Of a stretch of DNA of 64,000 bases, positions 28,546 through 37,291 are shown in pieces. The stretch is taken from contig NZ_VUNI01000003.1 in assembly GCF_009695765.1 (NCBI RefSeq), forward strand, positions 62,001 through 126,000. Direction: 5' to 3'. The DNA comes from Roseburia porci. GTDB lineage: Bacteria > Bacillota > Clostridia > Lachnospirales > Lachnospiraceae. The notes under the pieces are model-generated. The model saw only the letters and a program-made list of their open reading frames with translations. It was not told where the DNA came from and made no database searches. The position numbers and the translations under genes were made by a program. The stretch's first letter is position 1. Each line of letters begins with the position of its first letter.

Positions 28546-28761
28546 ATGAGTGATTTAGCTGCAACAAACTGTGGATGTGGCGATAACAGCTGCAACTCTA
28601 TTATCTGGATTATTCTTTTACTGTGCTGCTGCTGTAACGGAGGAAGCGGATCCGGCTTTGGATCTGGATGCGGCGGAAATGACAGCTGCTGGATTATCAT
28701 TTTGCTTCTTCTGTGCTGCGGAGGATGCGGTGGCGGATGTGGCGGCGGAGGTTTATGCTGA
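28546..28761 (+). CDS. Small Gly/Cys-rich hydrophobic protein (annotated in relatives as chorion-like high-cysteine protein)
   Basis: The 71-aa product starts at ATG 28546 behind GGAGG. It is built from two similar units: a hydrophobic stretch flanked by cysteines and glycines (IIWIILLLCCCC then WIIILLLLCCGG). It has about 15 cysteines, no charged core and no signal cleavage site, so it may insert in a membrane or assemble by disulphides. Related short proteins in Clostridia carry the borrowed name 'chorion class high-cysteine', which says nothing about function. A possible sigma-K-like promoter suggests expression in the sporulating mother cell, and a spore-coat role is a reasonable guess. 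A strong terminator follows. Confidence 0.8.
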   Translation: MSDLAATNCGCGDNSCNSIIWIILLLCCCCNGGSGSGFGSGCGGNDSCWIIILLLLCCGGCGGGCGGGGLC

Positions 28762-28793
28762 TCGCATCTTAAAAATGCATAATCCTTGCATGC

Positions 28794-28826
28794 AAAAAGC
28801 AGGTCTTTACACGGCCTGCTTTTTTG
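28794..28826 (+). terminator. Terminator after the Gly/Cys-rich gene
   Basis: AAAAAGCAGG-TCTTTACACGG-CCTGCTTTTTT. The A-rich and T-rich flanks may also serve the minus-strand gene 28831-28989. Confidence 0.8.
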
Positions 28827-28830
28827 CTGA

Positions 28831-28989
28831 TTAATGTTCTGTGTTTTTGCTTTCTCTGTTCCGTGGGCTGTTTTTCCATTCCGGCTTCAGCTTATCCAAG
28901 ACTTCGCATTCTTTTGGTATCTGCTTTCTTTTTACACACTCCTCGTCAATTTCGTACACCGCTTTTCCGTCAATAATAAGTTTTCCCAT
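28831..28989 (-). CDS. Small protein, 52 aa, unknown function
   Basis: ATG 28989 (MGKLIIDGKAVYEIDEECVK) has AAGGAAGGAA at a good distance and opens a 52-codon frame ending at 28831. The product is charged and soluble, starting with a beta-hairpin-like GKLIIDGKAVYEID segment and ending Lys/Asn-rich. The strong ribosome binding site and the terminator just beyond make it likely to be real. I do not recognise a family. Confidence 0.6.
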   Translation of the reverse strand: MGKLIIDGKAVYEIDEECVKRKQIPKECEVLDKLKPEWKNSPRNRESKNTEH

Positions 28990-29079
28990 TATCCAATTCC
29001 TTCCTTTGCTTTTATTATATCTATATGACAGACGGAATAAAAAGGAATATCAATCATAGTATTTATAAAAAAGGCAATT

Positions 29080-29409
29080 ATGGAAGAATCAAGCAAGTTT
29101 ACACCATACGATGAAAAAATGCAGACCAGAGAACTTCAGATGTTAAAAACAATGGTGCCCTATATGAGCGGTACCAGACAAAAACAAATTGCAATCTTTA
29201 TCCAATATCTGGAATTGCAGAATACATTAAAACTATTCTCCGGTTCACAGGGAGGACTTGCAATATGTGAAATCCCGGAAGGCACTGACAGGCGCTCTTC
29301 CATGTTGAACGCCATGCGTCAGTACTGCTCTCCAAAAGAACAGGAAACCATCGATATGTTGTTAAATATGTTCAGTATTCTTGACAATTATGAATTATTT
29401 TTAAAATAG
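29080..29409 (+). CDS. Small helical protein of unknown function
   Basis: The 109-aa product (MEESSKFTPYDEKMQTRELQ...) is predicted all-helical and soluble, with MVPYMSGTRQKQIAIFIQYLEL and a Met-rich C-terminal helix (ETIDMLLNMFSILDNYELFL). The following gene starts 9 bases after its stop behind AGGAGG, so they form a two-gene unit. No motif or family is recognised. Small paired genes of this type recur in Lachnospiraceae. Confidence 0.65.
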   Translation: MEESSKFTPYDEKMQTRELQMLKTMVPYMSGTRQKQIAIFIQYLELQNTLKLFSGSQGGLAICEIPEGTDRRSSMLNAMRQYCSPKEQETIDMLLNMFSILDNYELFLK

Positions 29410-29418
29410 GAGGCCACG

Positions 29419-29703
29419 ATGAATCCGGATGATTTTTTATTTCAAAACCCAGTTTTTCAAGGAATGGATCCCGAAAAACTGCAATTTATACTCTCTTTTG
29501 CGCAGAAAGATAAACCGAAAAGCATGAAAGAAGCCATGCCGTTTCTTCTTGCAAACATGAATATCGCAAAAAAGAAAAATCTGAATTTCACCGCACCGGA
29601 AGTACAACTGATTGCTGAAATCTTAAGCCGGGATCTTCCGGAAGCCGAAAAAGAACGTGTCCAGAAAATGTTGTCTGTTATGTCACGCAATACCAAAAAC
29701 TAA
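29419..29703 (+). CDS. Small helical protein of unknown function, partner of the preceding gene
   Basis: The 94-aa product begins MNPDDFLFQNPVFQGMDPEK behind AGGAGG. It is helical with a Lys-rich middle (KDKPKSMKEAM, NIAKKKNLNF) and LIAEILSRDLPEAEKERVQK near the end. Its stop overlaps by four bases the end of the convergent gene on the other strand. Two small helical products in a tight pair may form a complex; this is inference. Confidence 0.65.
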   Translation: MNPDDFLFQNPVFQGMDPEKLQFILSFAQKDKPKSMKEAMPFLLANMNIAKKKNLNFTAPEVQLIAEILSRDLPEAEKERVQKMLSVMSRNTKN

Positions 29704-31001
29704 TGTTTCAGAGAATCCACCCGGACCTGAAGTATCTTATCGATTGGCGAAGTGCTGGTTCCCTTTCCATCTGTTCCTTCATAATATTTCTCCCCGGCAG
29801 ATTCAAAAATTACATAAAGGGAATCATCCTGAAAATCGATTTCTTCAGATCCGGGCGGCATCTCGATCCTTAGAACCGGTTTTTTCGGTTTGGATGACAT
29901 TGCCGTTACGGATTCATATACCTTGATATAAGAAGATCTGTTCCGGCCGTAAGAAGTGCTCAGGTACACACTTCCATCGTCTCCAAAAGTAATGCCCTGT
30001 ACCTGACTTGGAATATGATATTTGCTGAGAGTTTTTAACTGCTTACTGCTGCTGTCAAAATAATACGCAACCATTTTGGAGTTCAGATATTTGGTATGTG
30101 TGGCAACCCAGAGTCTTCCTCCGTAATAAGTGATACAGGAAGGTGCATTATTTACCGGAAAGATATCAACCACATCTGTTGCGTCAACAACGCTGCCTTT
30201 GTTTGCATCTGCCATTGTCTGGATAAAGTCATATGAGATCCGTTCAATGGATTTGGTAAATGAATTGCAGACCCAGACATTCTGTCCGTCAAATGCAATT
30301 CCCCCAAGATGACTGTTCGGATCCATGCCAAGTGTAACAAGAAATTCTCCCGTTGCACGGTCAAAGACAAGCAGTTCTCCCATGCAGTCATCTTCTGTCG
30401 AATACGATGTGACTAACACAAATTCATCCGTCAGGCAAATTCCCTGCGGGCACTGTGATTCGCTGAAAATATAATTATTGAGAAAATCATCTTCTCTTGT
30501 AGATGGCATTCCCGGAATGTTTATATTTTCACAGAAGCTGTAATCACAGTCTTTCAGACGTCTGGTATTTTTCCCCGGGCGTCTGGAAGCGTGATAATCA
30601 TAATGTTCAACGTTATACCGGTTATCAATGTTGTCTGTCCATTTTGCATAAAGCACAAGATCCCCGCAAAAAGAATCGTCGATCCGTTCGATCTTTCTGG
30701 TAAAGTTTTTGTCCAGATACCATCCGGAAAATGTATACCCGTACCGGTAAGGAATTCTCAGCTTGATCGCATCCTGTCCTGCTTCATAATGATCGGGATT
30801 TGACCATTGATTGATTCCACCATATAAAATATAAAAAATATGAAATTCTTTTGTAACGGATGTATTGGCATCATATGCATGCGTAAGAACAGAGGCATCT
30901 GATGTAATGGTATCAGATGCCTCTGTCTGGTCTGTCAATGATCCATTCATCCATAAACATAAAATGCATAATACTGCGATGATCCAAAGTCGAACTTTCA
31001 T
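29700..31001 (-). CDS. Secreted protein with an InlB-type repeat and a beta-propeller-like domain
   Basis: The start MKVRLWII at 31001 is favoured by AAAGGAGT; the frame extends to 31022. The 433-aa product has a signal peptide (hydrophobic to about residue 25, then a TEASD-like cleavage area). Residues about 45-125 hold one Listeria-Bacteroides (InlB B) repeat, with GYTFSGWYLDKNFT and LVLYAKWTD. The remainder has strands such as AFDGQNVWVCNSFTKSIERI and GDDGSVYLSTSYGRNRSS, as in NHL/YVTN-like propellers. There is no sortase motif. It is probably extracellular with a binding role; the ligand is unknown. Confidence 0.75.
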   Translation of the reverse strand: MKVRLWIIAVLCILCLWMNGSLTDQTEASDTITSDASVLTHAYDANTSVTKEFHIFYILYGGINQWSNPDHYEAGQDAIKLRIPYRYGYTFSGWYLDKNFTRKIERIDDSFCGDLVLYAKWTDNIDNRYNVEHYDYHASRRPGKNTRRLKDCDYSFCENINIPGMPSTREDDFLNNYIFSESQCPQGICLTDEFVLVTSYSTEDDCMGELLVFDRATGEFLVTLGMDPNSHLGGIAFDGQNVWVCNSFTKSIERISYDFIQTMADANKGSVVDATDVVDIFPVNNAPSCITYYGGRLWVATHTKYLNSKMVAYYFDSSSKQLKTLSKYHIPSQVQGITFGDDGSVYLSTSYGRNRSSYIKVYESVTAMSSKPKKPVLRIEMPPGSEEIDFQDDSLYVIFESAGEKYYEGTDGKGTSTSPIDKILQVRVDSLKH

Positions 31002-31039
31002 TTGCAGTACTCCTTTATCCATGGTATGGATCTATTGTA

Positions 31040-33133
31040 TTACGTTTCTTCCATATCTACAAGTTTACTTGCTCTTTCCTCAATCTGCTGTTTTGCAATC
31101 TCATCCGGAGCCTGTTCATATCTCGCAAATTCATAAGAGAATGTGCCGCTTCCACTTGTCATGGAACGAAGTCTGGTATTATATCCATATAGCTCAAGAT
31201 ACGGAATATCCGCAGTGATCTCCTGATAGCCGTTCTCTGTCGGAACCATTCCCATAACACGTCCTCGTCTCTTGTTAAGGTCTCCCATAATATCTCCGGT
31301 ATAATTTTCCGGCACAACAACTTTTAAAGATGCAATTGGCTCTAAAAGTACTGGAGACGCATCCATGAATCCCTTTCGGAACGCCTGCATTGCCGCAGTT
31401 TTAAAGGCCATTTCTGAGGAATCGACCGGATGATAAGATCCGTCATAAAGAACAGCCTTCACTCCGGTAACCGGATAAGCTGCAAGAGGTCCTTTTTTCA
31501 CAGATTCCATGATTCCTTTCTCAACTGCCGGGAAGAAATTTTTCGGAACCGCACCGCCAACAACACATTGTTCAAACACATATGGCGTATCCAGATCACC
31601 GGATGGCTCAAATGTCATTTTTACATGACCATATTGACCGTGTCCGCCAGACTGTTTTTTATATTTGTATTCCACATCTACTTTTTTGCGAAGTGTCTCA
31701 CGGAATGCAACTCTTGGCCTCATCAGATCGATCGCAACTTTATATTTGTTAAGCAGTGTGCTTGCAACAATCTCAAGATGCTGTTCTCCCATACCATATA
31801 ATAAAGTCTGCCCGTTTTCACTGTCATTTATATTGGCAAGCGTCAGATCTTCCTGCAATAATTTCTGGATGGCCTGGGAAATTTTGTCTTCGTCTCCCTT
31901 ATTTCTGGCTTTATATCGCAGATTCACATATGGTCTGGAGATCGCAGTCCTCAAATATGCAACCGGATTAGCGCGGGTAGAAAGAGAATCCGTTGTGACC
32001 GTCTTTTGTAATTTGGCAAGTGCTCCGATATCTCCGGCGTGAAGTTCCGGTACTTCTTCTACTTTATTTCCCCTCATGATATAAATCCGACCGGCTTTTT
32101 CTTCAAAATCCCTGTGATAGTTATAAAGCAGATCATCGGTCTTGATCACACCGGAATTTACCTTGATCAAAGAATACTTTCCAATAAACGGATCGACGAT
32201 CGTTTTGAAAACATATGCCGATTTACTCTTTGAAAAATCATAATCTGCCTGGAATACCTCGTTGCTCTTTACATTGATACCGGTACAGGTCCGTTTGTCC
32301 GGACTTGGAAAATATTTTACAATGTCCGTCATCAGCGTGTACATTCCTCTTGCCATAAGATTGGAGCCCATCATAACCGGGACCATGGAGCCGTCTCCGA
32401 CATTAACACGAAGCGCCTGTCGGATCTCATCTTCGGAAAATTCGTCTCCCTCAAAATAACGATCCATGAATTCTTCGCTTGTCTCTGCTACAGATTCCAG
32501 CAATACATCCCGGCAGATACCAAGGTTTTCTTTGGAATATTCCGGCATCTCAAAATGTTCAACCTCCCCTTTGGCGTTCCATCGTTTTGCTTTCTGCTGT
32601 ACAACATTGACATAACCGATAAATTCCCCATTCTCACGGATTGGGAGATGGAATGGTGCAATCTTTTTTCCATAAAGTTCCTGAAGATCGGTAACAACCT
32701 GTCTGAAACTTGCATTGTCAATATCCATTTCTGTAACAAAAACCATTCTTGGAAGGTGATACTTTTCACAGAGTTCCCATGCTTTCTTCGTGCCGGTCTC
32801 TACTCCTGCTTTGCCGGAAACAACAATGATGGCAGCATCAGCAGCAGATACCGCTTCCTCTGTCTCTCCAACAAAATCAAAGTATCCCGGAGTATCTAAT
32901 ATATTGATCTTCGTATCTTTCCATGGAATCGGAATCAAAGAAGTATGAATCGAAAACTTCCGTGTAATCTCCTCTTCATCAAAATCACTGATTGTATTGC
33001 CGTCTGCAACTTTCCCCATTCTTGTTGTCAGACCGGCCAGATAAGCCATTGCTTCAACCAGAGAAGTCTTACCGCATCCCCCATGTCCTAAAAGGACAAC
33101 ATTACGAATTTTGTCTGTTGTGTAAACATTCAT
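31040..33133 (-). CDS. EF-G-like translation-factor GTPase
   Basis: ATG 33133 (MNVYTTDKIRNVVLL) has GGAGG upstream; the frame runs to 33244 but that part is non-homologous. The 697-aa protein has the five-domain layout of EF-G: G1 GHGGCGKTS (about 17-25), G3 DTPGYFDFVGE, domain IV HGQYGHVKM and GGAVPKNFFPAVEKG, and domain V GDIMGDLNKRRGRVMGM. It differs from true EF-G: G1 is GHGGCGKTS instead of AHIDAGKTT, and the G4 NKxD motif is replaced by TEMD. It is therefore the second, EF-G-like paralogue found in many Firmicutes. Its role in translation is not settled. Confidence 0.85.
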   Translation of the reverse strand: MNVYTTDKIRNVVLLGHGGCGKTSLVEAMAYLAGLTTRMGKVADGNTISDFDEEEITRKFSIHTSLIPIPWKDTKINILDTPGYFDFVGETEEAVSAADAAIIVVSGKAGVETGTKKAWELCEKYHLPRMVFVTEMDIDNASFRQVVTDLQELYGKKIAPFHLPIRENGEFIGYVNVVQQKAKRWNAKGEVEHFEMPEYSKENLGICRDVLLESVAETSEEFMDRYFEGDEFSEDEIRQALRVNVGDGSMVPVMMGSNLMARGMYTLMTDIVKYFPSPDKRTCTGINVKSNEVFQADYDFSKSKSAYVFKTIVDPFIGKYSLIKVNSGVIKTDDLLYNYHRDFEEKAGRIYIMRGNKVEEVPELHAGDIGALAKLQKTVTTDSLSTRANPVAYLRTAISRPYVNLRYKARNKGDEDKISQAIQKLLQEDLTLANINDSENGQTLLYGMGEQHLEIVASTLLNKYKVAIDLMRPRVAFRETLRKKVDVEYKYKKQSGGHGQYGHVKMTFEPSGDLDTPYVFEQCVVGGAVPKNFFPAVEKGIMESVKKGPLAAYPVTGVKAVLYDGSYHPVDSSEMAFKTAAMQAFRKGFMDASPVLLEPIASLKVVVPENYTGDIMGDLNKRRGRVMGMVPTENGYQEITADIPYLELYGYNTRLRSMTSGSGTFSYEFARYEQAPDEIAKQQIEERASKLVDMEET

Positions 33134-33202
33134 AGTATGTACCTCCAAATTCTGTAAATATAGCCATATCTCCTTTTTTGTATAGCGGATTTGTATGGTT
33201 AT

Positions 33203-33231
33203 ATTGTACTGTATCCGCAATGTTATTACAA
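33203..33231 (-). promoter_or_regulatory. Promoter of the EF-G-like gene
   Basis: TTGTAA (33226-33231), 17 bases, TACAAT (33203-33208) on the minus strand, about 70 bases before the start codon. Confidence 0.5.
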
Positions 33232-33351
33232 TATATTTATTCAAATTTCACAAATATAATTACAATATCCGATATATACAGACAAAAAGCCTTTCATGAC
33301 CGTGGCAAATATAGTACAATGAAACAAGTATATATCTTGGAGGAAAACATC

Positions 33352-34446
33352 ATGGGATTTCAGAAAATCGGATTTGTCGGCCTTGGACTTATTGGAGGTT
33401 CTATTGCCAAGAAGCTAAAAGCAGTCAATCCGGATATACATATTATTGCAACTGCCGGCCACACAGAAACAGTGAAAGAAGCATATTCCCTTGGAATTAT
33501 CGATAATGATACCCTGCTTCCGTTATCTGCTTTTTGTGAATGTGACTATATTTTTTTATGTGCACCAGTTCAGAAAAATATCGCATATCTTTCCGAACTG
33601 CGGGATATTATAAAACCAACCTGTTACATTACAGATGTTGGAAGCACCAAAACCGAAATTCATGAGGAAATCATCCGGCTTGGCATGGAAGACCGTTTTA
33701 TCGGAGGACATCCGATGACGGGATCAGAGAAAACAGGAATTACCAATGCGAATGAGTATCTTCTTGAAAATGCATATTACATCATTACACCAACTTCCGT
33801 AACACCACAGGAAGAGATTGAAGAATTTCGCGCTTTTGTCACCTCACTTGGTGCAATTCCACTTGTTTTAGATTACAAAGTCCATGATTATGCAACCGCA
33901 TCCATAAGTCATCTTCCACATGTTATTGCATTTGCTCTGGTGAACCTGATTCAAAGAATTGATGATGACAAGGATACCATGAAAACAATTGCAGCCGGCG
34001 GCTTCCGTGATATCACACGAATCGCCTCATCTTCTCCGATCATGTGGCAGAATATCTTTTTATCCAACAAAGAACCTGTTTTAAATCTGATTGACCAGTA
34101 CCTGGAGGAAATCAAACGTGTCCGCAATGATATTGAGAAATCCGACTCCGATGCAATGCTTCAGTATTTCCAGTCAGCCAAAGATTACCGTGATTCCATT
34201 GCTGTTCCTGGAAAAGCACATTCCGTTGTTTATGAAATTTATCTGGATCTGATTGATGAAGCCGGCGGAATTGCCGCGATTGCTACCATTCTTGCGTTAA
34301 AGGGAATCAGCATTAAAAATATCGGAATTATTAACAACCGGGAGTTCGAAGACGGTGTGTTACGCATTGAATTTTATGATCAGGAATCTTTAGATCTTGC
34401 AGTTGCACTTTTGACAGAGCGAAATTACACTTTATATAAAAGATAA
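33352..34446 (+). CDS. tyrA: Prephenate dehydrogenase with C-terminal ACT domain
   Basis: ATG 33352 (MGFQKIGFVGLG) follows GGAGG; the longer frame from 33178 crosses the divergent promoter region. The 364-aa enzyme has a Rossmann fold (GFVGLGLIGGSIAKKL), the GGHPMTGSEKTGI substrate motif with the catalytic His, and AGGFRDITRIASSSP. It oxidises prephenate to 4-hydroxyphenylpyruvate for tyrosine. Residues about 290-364 form an ACT domain (AIATILALKGISIKNIGIIN), expected to bind an amino acid for feedback control. aroA is convergent downstream. Confidence 0.94.
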   Translation: MGFQKIGFVGLGLIGGSIAKKLKAVNPDIHIIATAGHTETVKEAYSLGIIDNDTLLPLSAFCECDYIFLCAPVQKNIAYLSELRDIIKPTCYITDVGSTKTEIHEEIIRLGMEDRFIGGHPMTGSEKTGITNANEYLLENAYYIITPTSVTPQEEIEEFRAFVTSLGAIPLVLDYKVHDYATASISHLPHVIAFALVNLIQRIDDDKDTMKTIAAGGFRDITRIASSSPIMWQNIFLSNKEPVLNLIDQYLEEIKRVRNDIEKSDSDAMLQYFQSAKDYRDSIAVPGKAHSVVYEIYLDLIDEAGGIAAIATILALKGISIKNIGIINNREFEDGVLRIEFYDQESLDLAVALLTERNYTLYKR

Positions 34447-34489
34447 AAAATACGCATTTACGTTTTTGCTACGTAAATGCGTATTTTTT
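34446..34489. terminator. Bidirectional terminator between tyrA and aroA
   Basis: AAAAATACGCATTTACGT / ACGTAAATGCGTATTTTT: a long perfect stem with A and T tracts on each side, shared by the convergent genes. Confidence 0.85.
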
Positions 34490-35795
34490 AATCATATACC
34501 TGGGCTTCCAGCGTCTCGAAATAATTTTCGAATGTTTTCCGGCAGCAGGAAGGATTTTCTATGATCACATGATCTGTTTTTAATCCAATAATTGCAAATG
34601 CCATGGCAACTCTGTGATCTTCATAAGTATGAATCAATGCTCCGTGTAAAGTTCCCGGATGAATTGTGATGTTTCCATCCTTTTCCTCGCATGCAATTCC
34701 CAGATCATGCAGATTGGATAAGATTGCATGTATCCGGTCACATTCCTGAAACCGGATATGTCCAATGTTTTGAATAGTCACATCCCCATCTGCAAATGGC
34801 GCGATCGCTGCAAGGGTCAATGCCTGATCCGAAAAACCGGACAGATCAAAACTTCCACCTTTTAGGCCATTTTCCGGTGGTAATACCGAGATTCCATCTT
34901 CATTTTCTGAAATCTCACATCCCATATCTTCCAAAACACTAAGGAAACGGATATCCCCCTGCAGACAATTGTGATGTACATGCATAACTTTTGCCGGCAC
35001 ATGAAGCAAAGGACTCATCGCATAAAAATAACATGCTGCTGATAAATCCGGCTCAATCTGATAATCCATTGCCTTGTAGGAAGAATTTTTTGCAATACGA
35101 TAACTTCCTGCATCGGGCTGTTCCACAGAAACGCCAAACTGTTCCATCATTGCAATGGTCATTTTGACATATTCCATTCCATGATTTCCTTTTACATGAA
35201 TTGTAAAATCATGATCCACAAGAACAGATGCAATCAGAAGTGCGCTTAAAAACTGGCTGCTTTTCTCTACATCAACAACCGTTTCTTCCTTCTGACATCC
35301 GTCGGAATGAATATGATACGGAAAATGATTCTCTTCTTCCTCAAAGGTGAATTCTGCCCCAAGGTTCTCCAGAGATTCAATCAGTTCCTGCATCGGACGT
35401 TTTTTCATTTGATCCGACGAATTAAGAAATGAATCCCCCCTGGAAAGTCCAAGATACGCCGTCAGAAATCTGGCCGCAGTTCCTGCACTGCCGACATCTA
35501 TGCTCAATTCCTTATCGTGATTCTGCTCAAAATATGGAATCCTGCCACCATATCCTGTAATCTTTACGGTACATTGTGCCTCATTCACTTCTACCGGAAA
35601 CTTCATGTCGATCAGTGCCTGAAGAAAATGTCTGGAATCATCGGAAAAAAGAACACCTTTTAAAGTGGATGTTCCATCTGCCATTGCAGCAATTAAAAGA
35701 GCCCGGTTCGTAATGCTTTTGGAACCAGGTACTTCTACATTGATCCTGTGTGGATCCGTTATTTTTTTAACTAAGTATTCCTGTTCTGTTTTCAT
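34488..35795 (-). CDS. aroA: 3-phosphoshikimate 1-carboxyvinyltransferase (EPSP synthase)
   Basis: The 435-aa enzyme joins shikimate-3-phosphate and PEP in the shikimate pathway. VPGSKSITNRALLIAA (about 22-37) and SAGTAARFLTAYLG are the S3P/PEP-binding motifs; DLSAACYFYA and YEDHRVAMAFAI complete the active site. Its sequence does not obviously belong to class I or II by eye. It pairs with tyrA for aromatic amino acid synthesis. Confidence 0.95.
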   Translation of the reverse strand: MKTEQEYLVKKITDPHRINVEVPGSKSITNRALLIAAMADGTSTLKGVLFSDDSRHFLQALIDMKFPVEVNEAQCTVKITGYGGRIPYFEQNHDKELSIDVGSAGTAARFLTAYLGLSRGDSFLNSSDQMKKRPMQELIESLENLGAEFTFEEEENHFPYHIHSDGCQKEETVVDVEKSSQFLSALLIASVLVDHDFTIHVKGNHGMEYVKMTIAMMEQFGVSVEQPDAGSYRIAKNSSYKAMDYQIEPDLSAACYFYAMSPLLHVPAKVMHVHHNCLQGDIRFLSVLEDMGCEISENEDGISVLPPENGLKGGSFDLSGFSDQALTLAAIAPFADGDVTIQNIGHIRFQECDRIHAILSNLHDLGIACEEKDGNITIHPGTLHGALIHTYEDHRVAMAFAIIGLKTDHVIIENPSCCRKTFENYFETLEAQVYD

Positions 35796-35818
35796 ATGAA
35801 ATCGTATGTTATCCCTTA

Positions 35819-36157
35819 TTATAATTCATTAAAGATCTCGTAGATGTCTATTTTTAATGCATCACGTTCCGCCATTCCGATGAAAGTTGCACCATACTGA
35901 TATCTGCCATCTTTTTCTGTGCGTCTTACAATCTGAATAACAGCGTCAATAACCTCTTTGGTCCAGATCTGGATCTTTGTATCATAGTAAGTGCCGATCT
36001 CGAGTTCCTGTTCTGCCGAAAAACCAATTCCGCTTTTTGAGATATCCGATACATCTACCGTCAGATATTTGACAGTCATAATGCCATCATTACTTAGTCT
36101 TTCAAGCTGAATCGAAACGGAAAGATCCAGTCTTTTGCATTTTCTCTTTTCTACCAT
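35819..36157 (-). CDS. PilZ-domain protein
   Basis: ATG 36157 (MVEKRKCKRLDLSVSI) has TGGAGGG upstream; the extension to a GTG at 36175 overlaps that site. The 112-aa protein is a stand-alone PilZ domain: RKCKRLDL fits the RxxxR c-di-GMP motif and VDVSDISKSGIGF the second (D/N)xSxxG motif. YDTKIQIW and GRYQYGATFIGM complete the barrel. It probably binds c-di-GMP. It lies between aroA and queA without obvious partners; the MshEN/CheX module at 48.5-49.8 kb is another possible c-di-GMP reader. Confidence 0.85.
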   Translation of the reverse strand: MVEKRKCKRLDLSVSIQLERLSNDGIMTVKYLTVDVSDISKSGIGFSAEQELEIGTYYDTKIQIWTKEVIDAVIQIVRRTEKDGRYQYGATFIGMAERDALKIDIYEIFNEL

Positions 36158-36234
36158 AGTTAATTTACCCTCCACCTGCCTAAAAATAATCTGAATATTT
36201 ATAGTTTAGTATATTTTTATTTCCGATACAAGTA

Positions 36235-37275
36235 TTACTTATCGATAATAAGCATTGCATCTCCAAACGAAAAGAAACGATATCTCTCCTGCACAGCCTG
36301 TTTGTAAGCATTTAAAATATGTTCTCTTCCAGCAAGTGCTGATACTAACATAACAAGTGTAGATTCCGGAAGATGGAAATTCGTGATCAGACCATCGATT
36401 ACTTTAAAACGATATCCCGGATAGATAAAGATTTCCGTCCATCCGCTTGTAGCAGTCAGATGTCCATTCTCATCTGCAGCAGCTTCCATAGTCCGCGTAC
36501 TGGTCGTTCCGACCGCAATTACACGATGCCCTGTTTCTTTGGCATGATTGATTTTATCTGCGGCCTCCTGGGATATCATGTAAAATTCCGAATGCATGTG
36601 ATGTTCAAGAACATTCTCCTCTTTGACCGGGCGGAATGTTCCGAGTCCGACATGAAGCGTTACTTCAGCAATGTCCACTCCCATGTCTTTTACCTGCTGT
36701 AATAATTCCGGAGTAAAATGAAGTCCGGCTGTCGGTGCAGCTGCCGATCCGTCATATTTGGCATATACGGTCTGGTAACGGTTTTTATCCTTCAGCTGGT
36801 GGGTAATATACGGAGGAAGCGGCATCTGTCCCAGTTGATCCAGAATTTCTTCAAAAATTCCTTCATAATGAAACTGGATCAGACGGTTTCCCTCTTCTAC
36901 AATGTCAATGACTTCTCCAACCAGAAGTCCATCACCAAAGATGATCTTTGTTCCAGGCTTTGCTTTTTTTCCTGGTTTTACGAGAGTCTCCCATACATCA
37001 TTTTCTTTACGTTTTAAAAGAAGAATCTCGATTTTAGCCTCGGTACCTTCTTTTACACCGTATAATCTTGCCGGAATTACTTTGGTATTATTTAAAACCA
37101 GGCAATCGCCCGGTTTTAAATATTGTGTAATATCTTTAAAAATTTTATGTTCCACTTCTCCACTTGTCTTATCAAGTACCATAAGACGGGAACTGGAACG
37201 GTCTTCTAAAGGATCCTGAGCAATCAGTTCCTTTGGAAGATCATAGTCGTAATCTTTTACGCTCATTCCAATCAT
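36235..37275 (-). CDS. queA: S-adenosylmethionine:tRNA ribosyltransferase-isomerase
   Basis: The 346-aa enzyme makes epoxyqueuosine in tRNA from preQ1-t[23 protein letters not shown] at the N-terminus, [14 protein letters not shown] and [14 protein letters not shown] are diagnostic. I keep ATG 37275 (GAGG about 10 bases upstream); a second ATG at 37266 is possible. It lies directly downstream of pheT. Confidence 0.95.
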   Translation of the reverse strand: MIGMSVKDYDYDLPKELIAQDPLEDRSSSRLMVLDKTSGEVEHKIFKDITQYLKPGDCLVLNNTKVIPARLYGVKEGTEAKIEILLLKRKENDVWETLVKPGKKAKPGTKIIFGDGLLVGEVIDIVEEGNRLIQFHYEGIFEEILDQLGQMPLPPYITHQLKDKNRYQTVYAKYDGSAAAPTAGLHFTPELLQQVKDMGVDIAEVTLHVGLGTFRPVKEENVLEHHMHSEFYMISQEAADKINHAKETGHRVIAVGTTSTRTMEAAADENGHLTATSGWTEIFIYPGYRFKVIDGLITNFHLPESTLVMLVSALAGREHILNAYKQAVQERYRFFSFGDAMLIIDK

Positions 37276-37291
37276 TGTTCTTTAACCTCAA

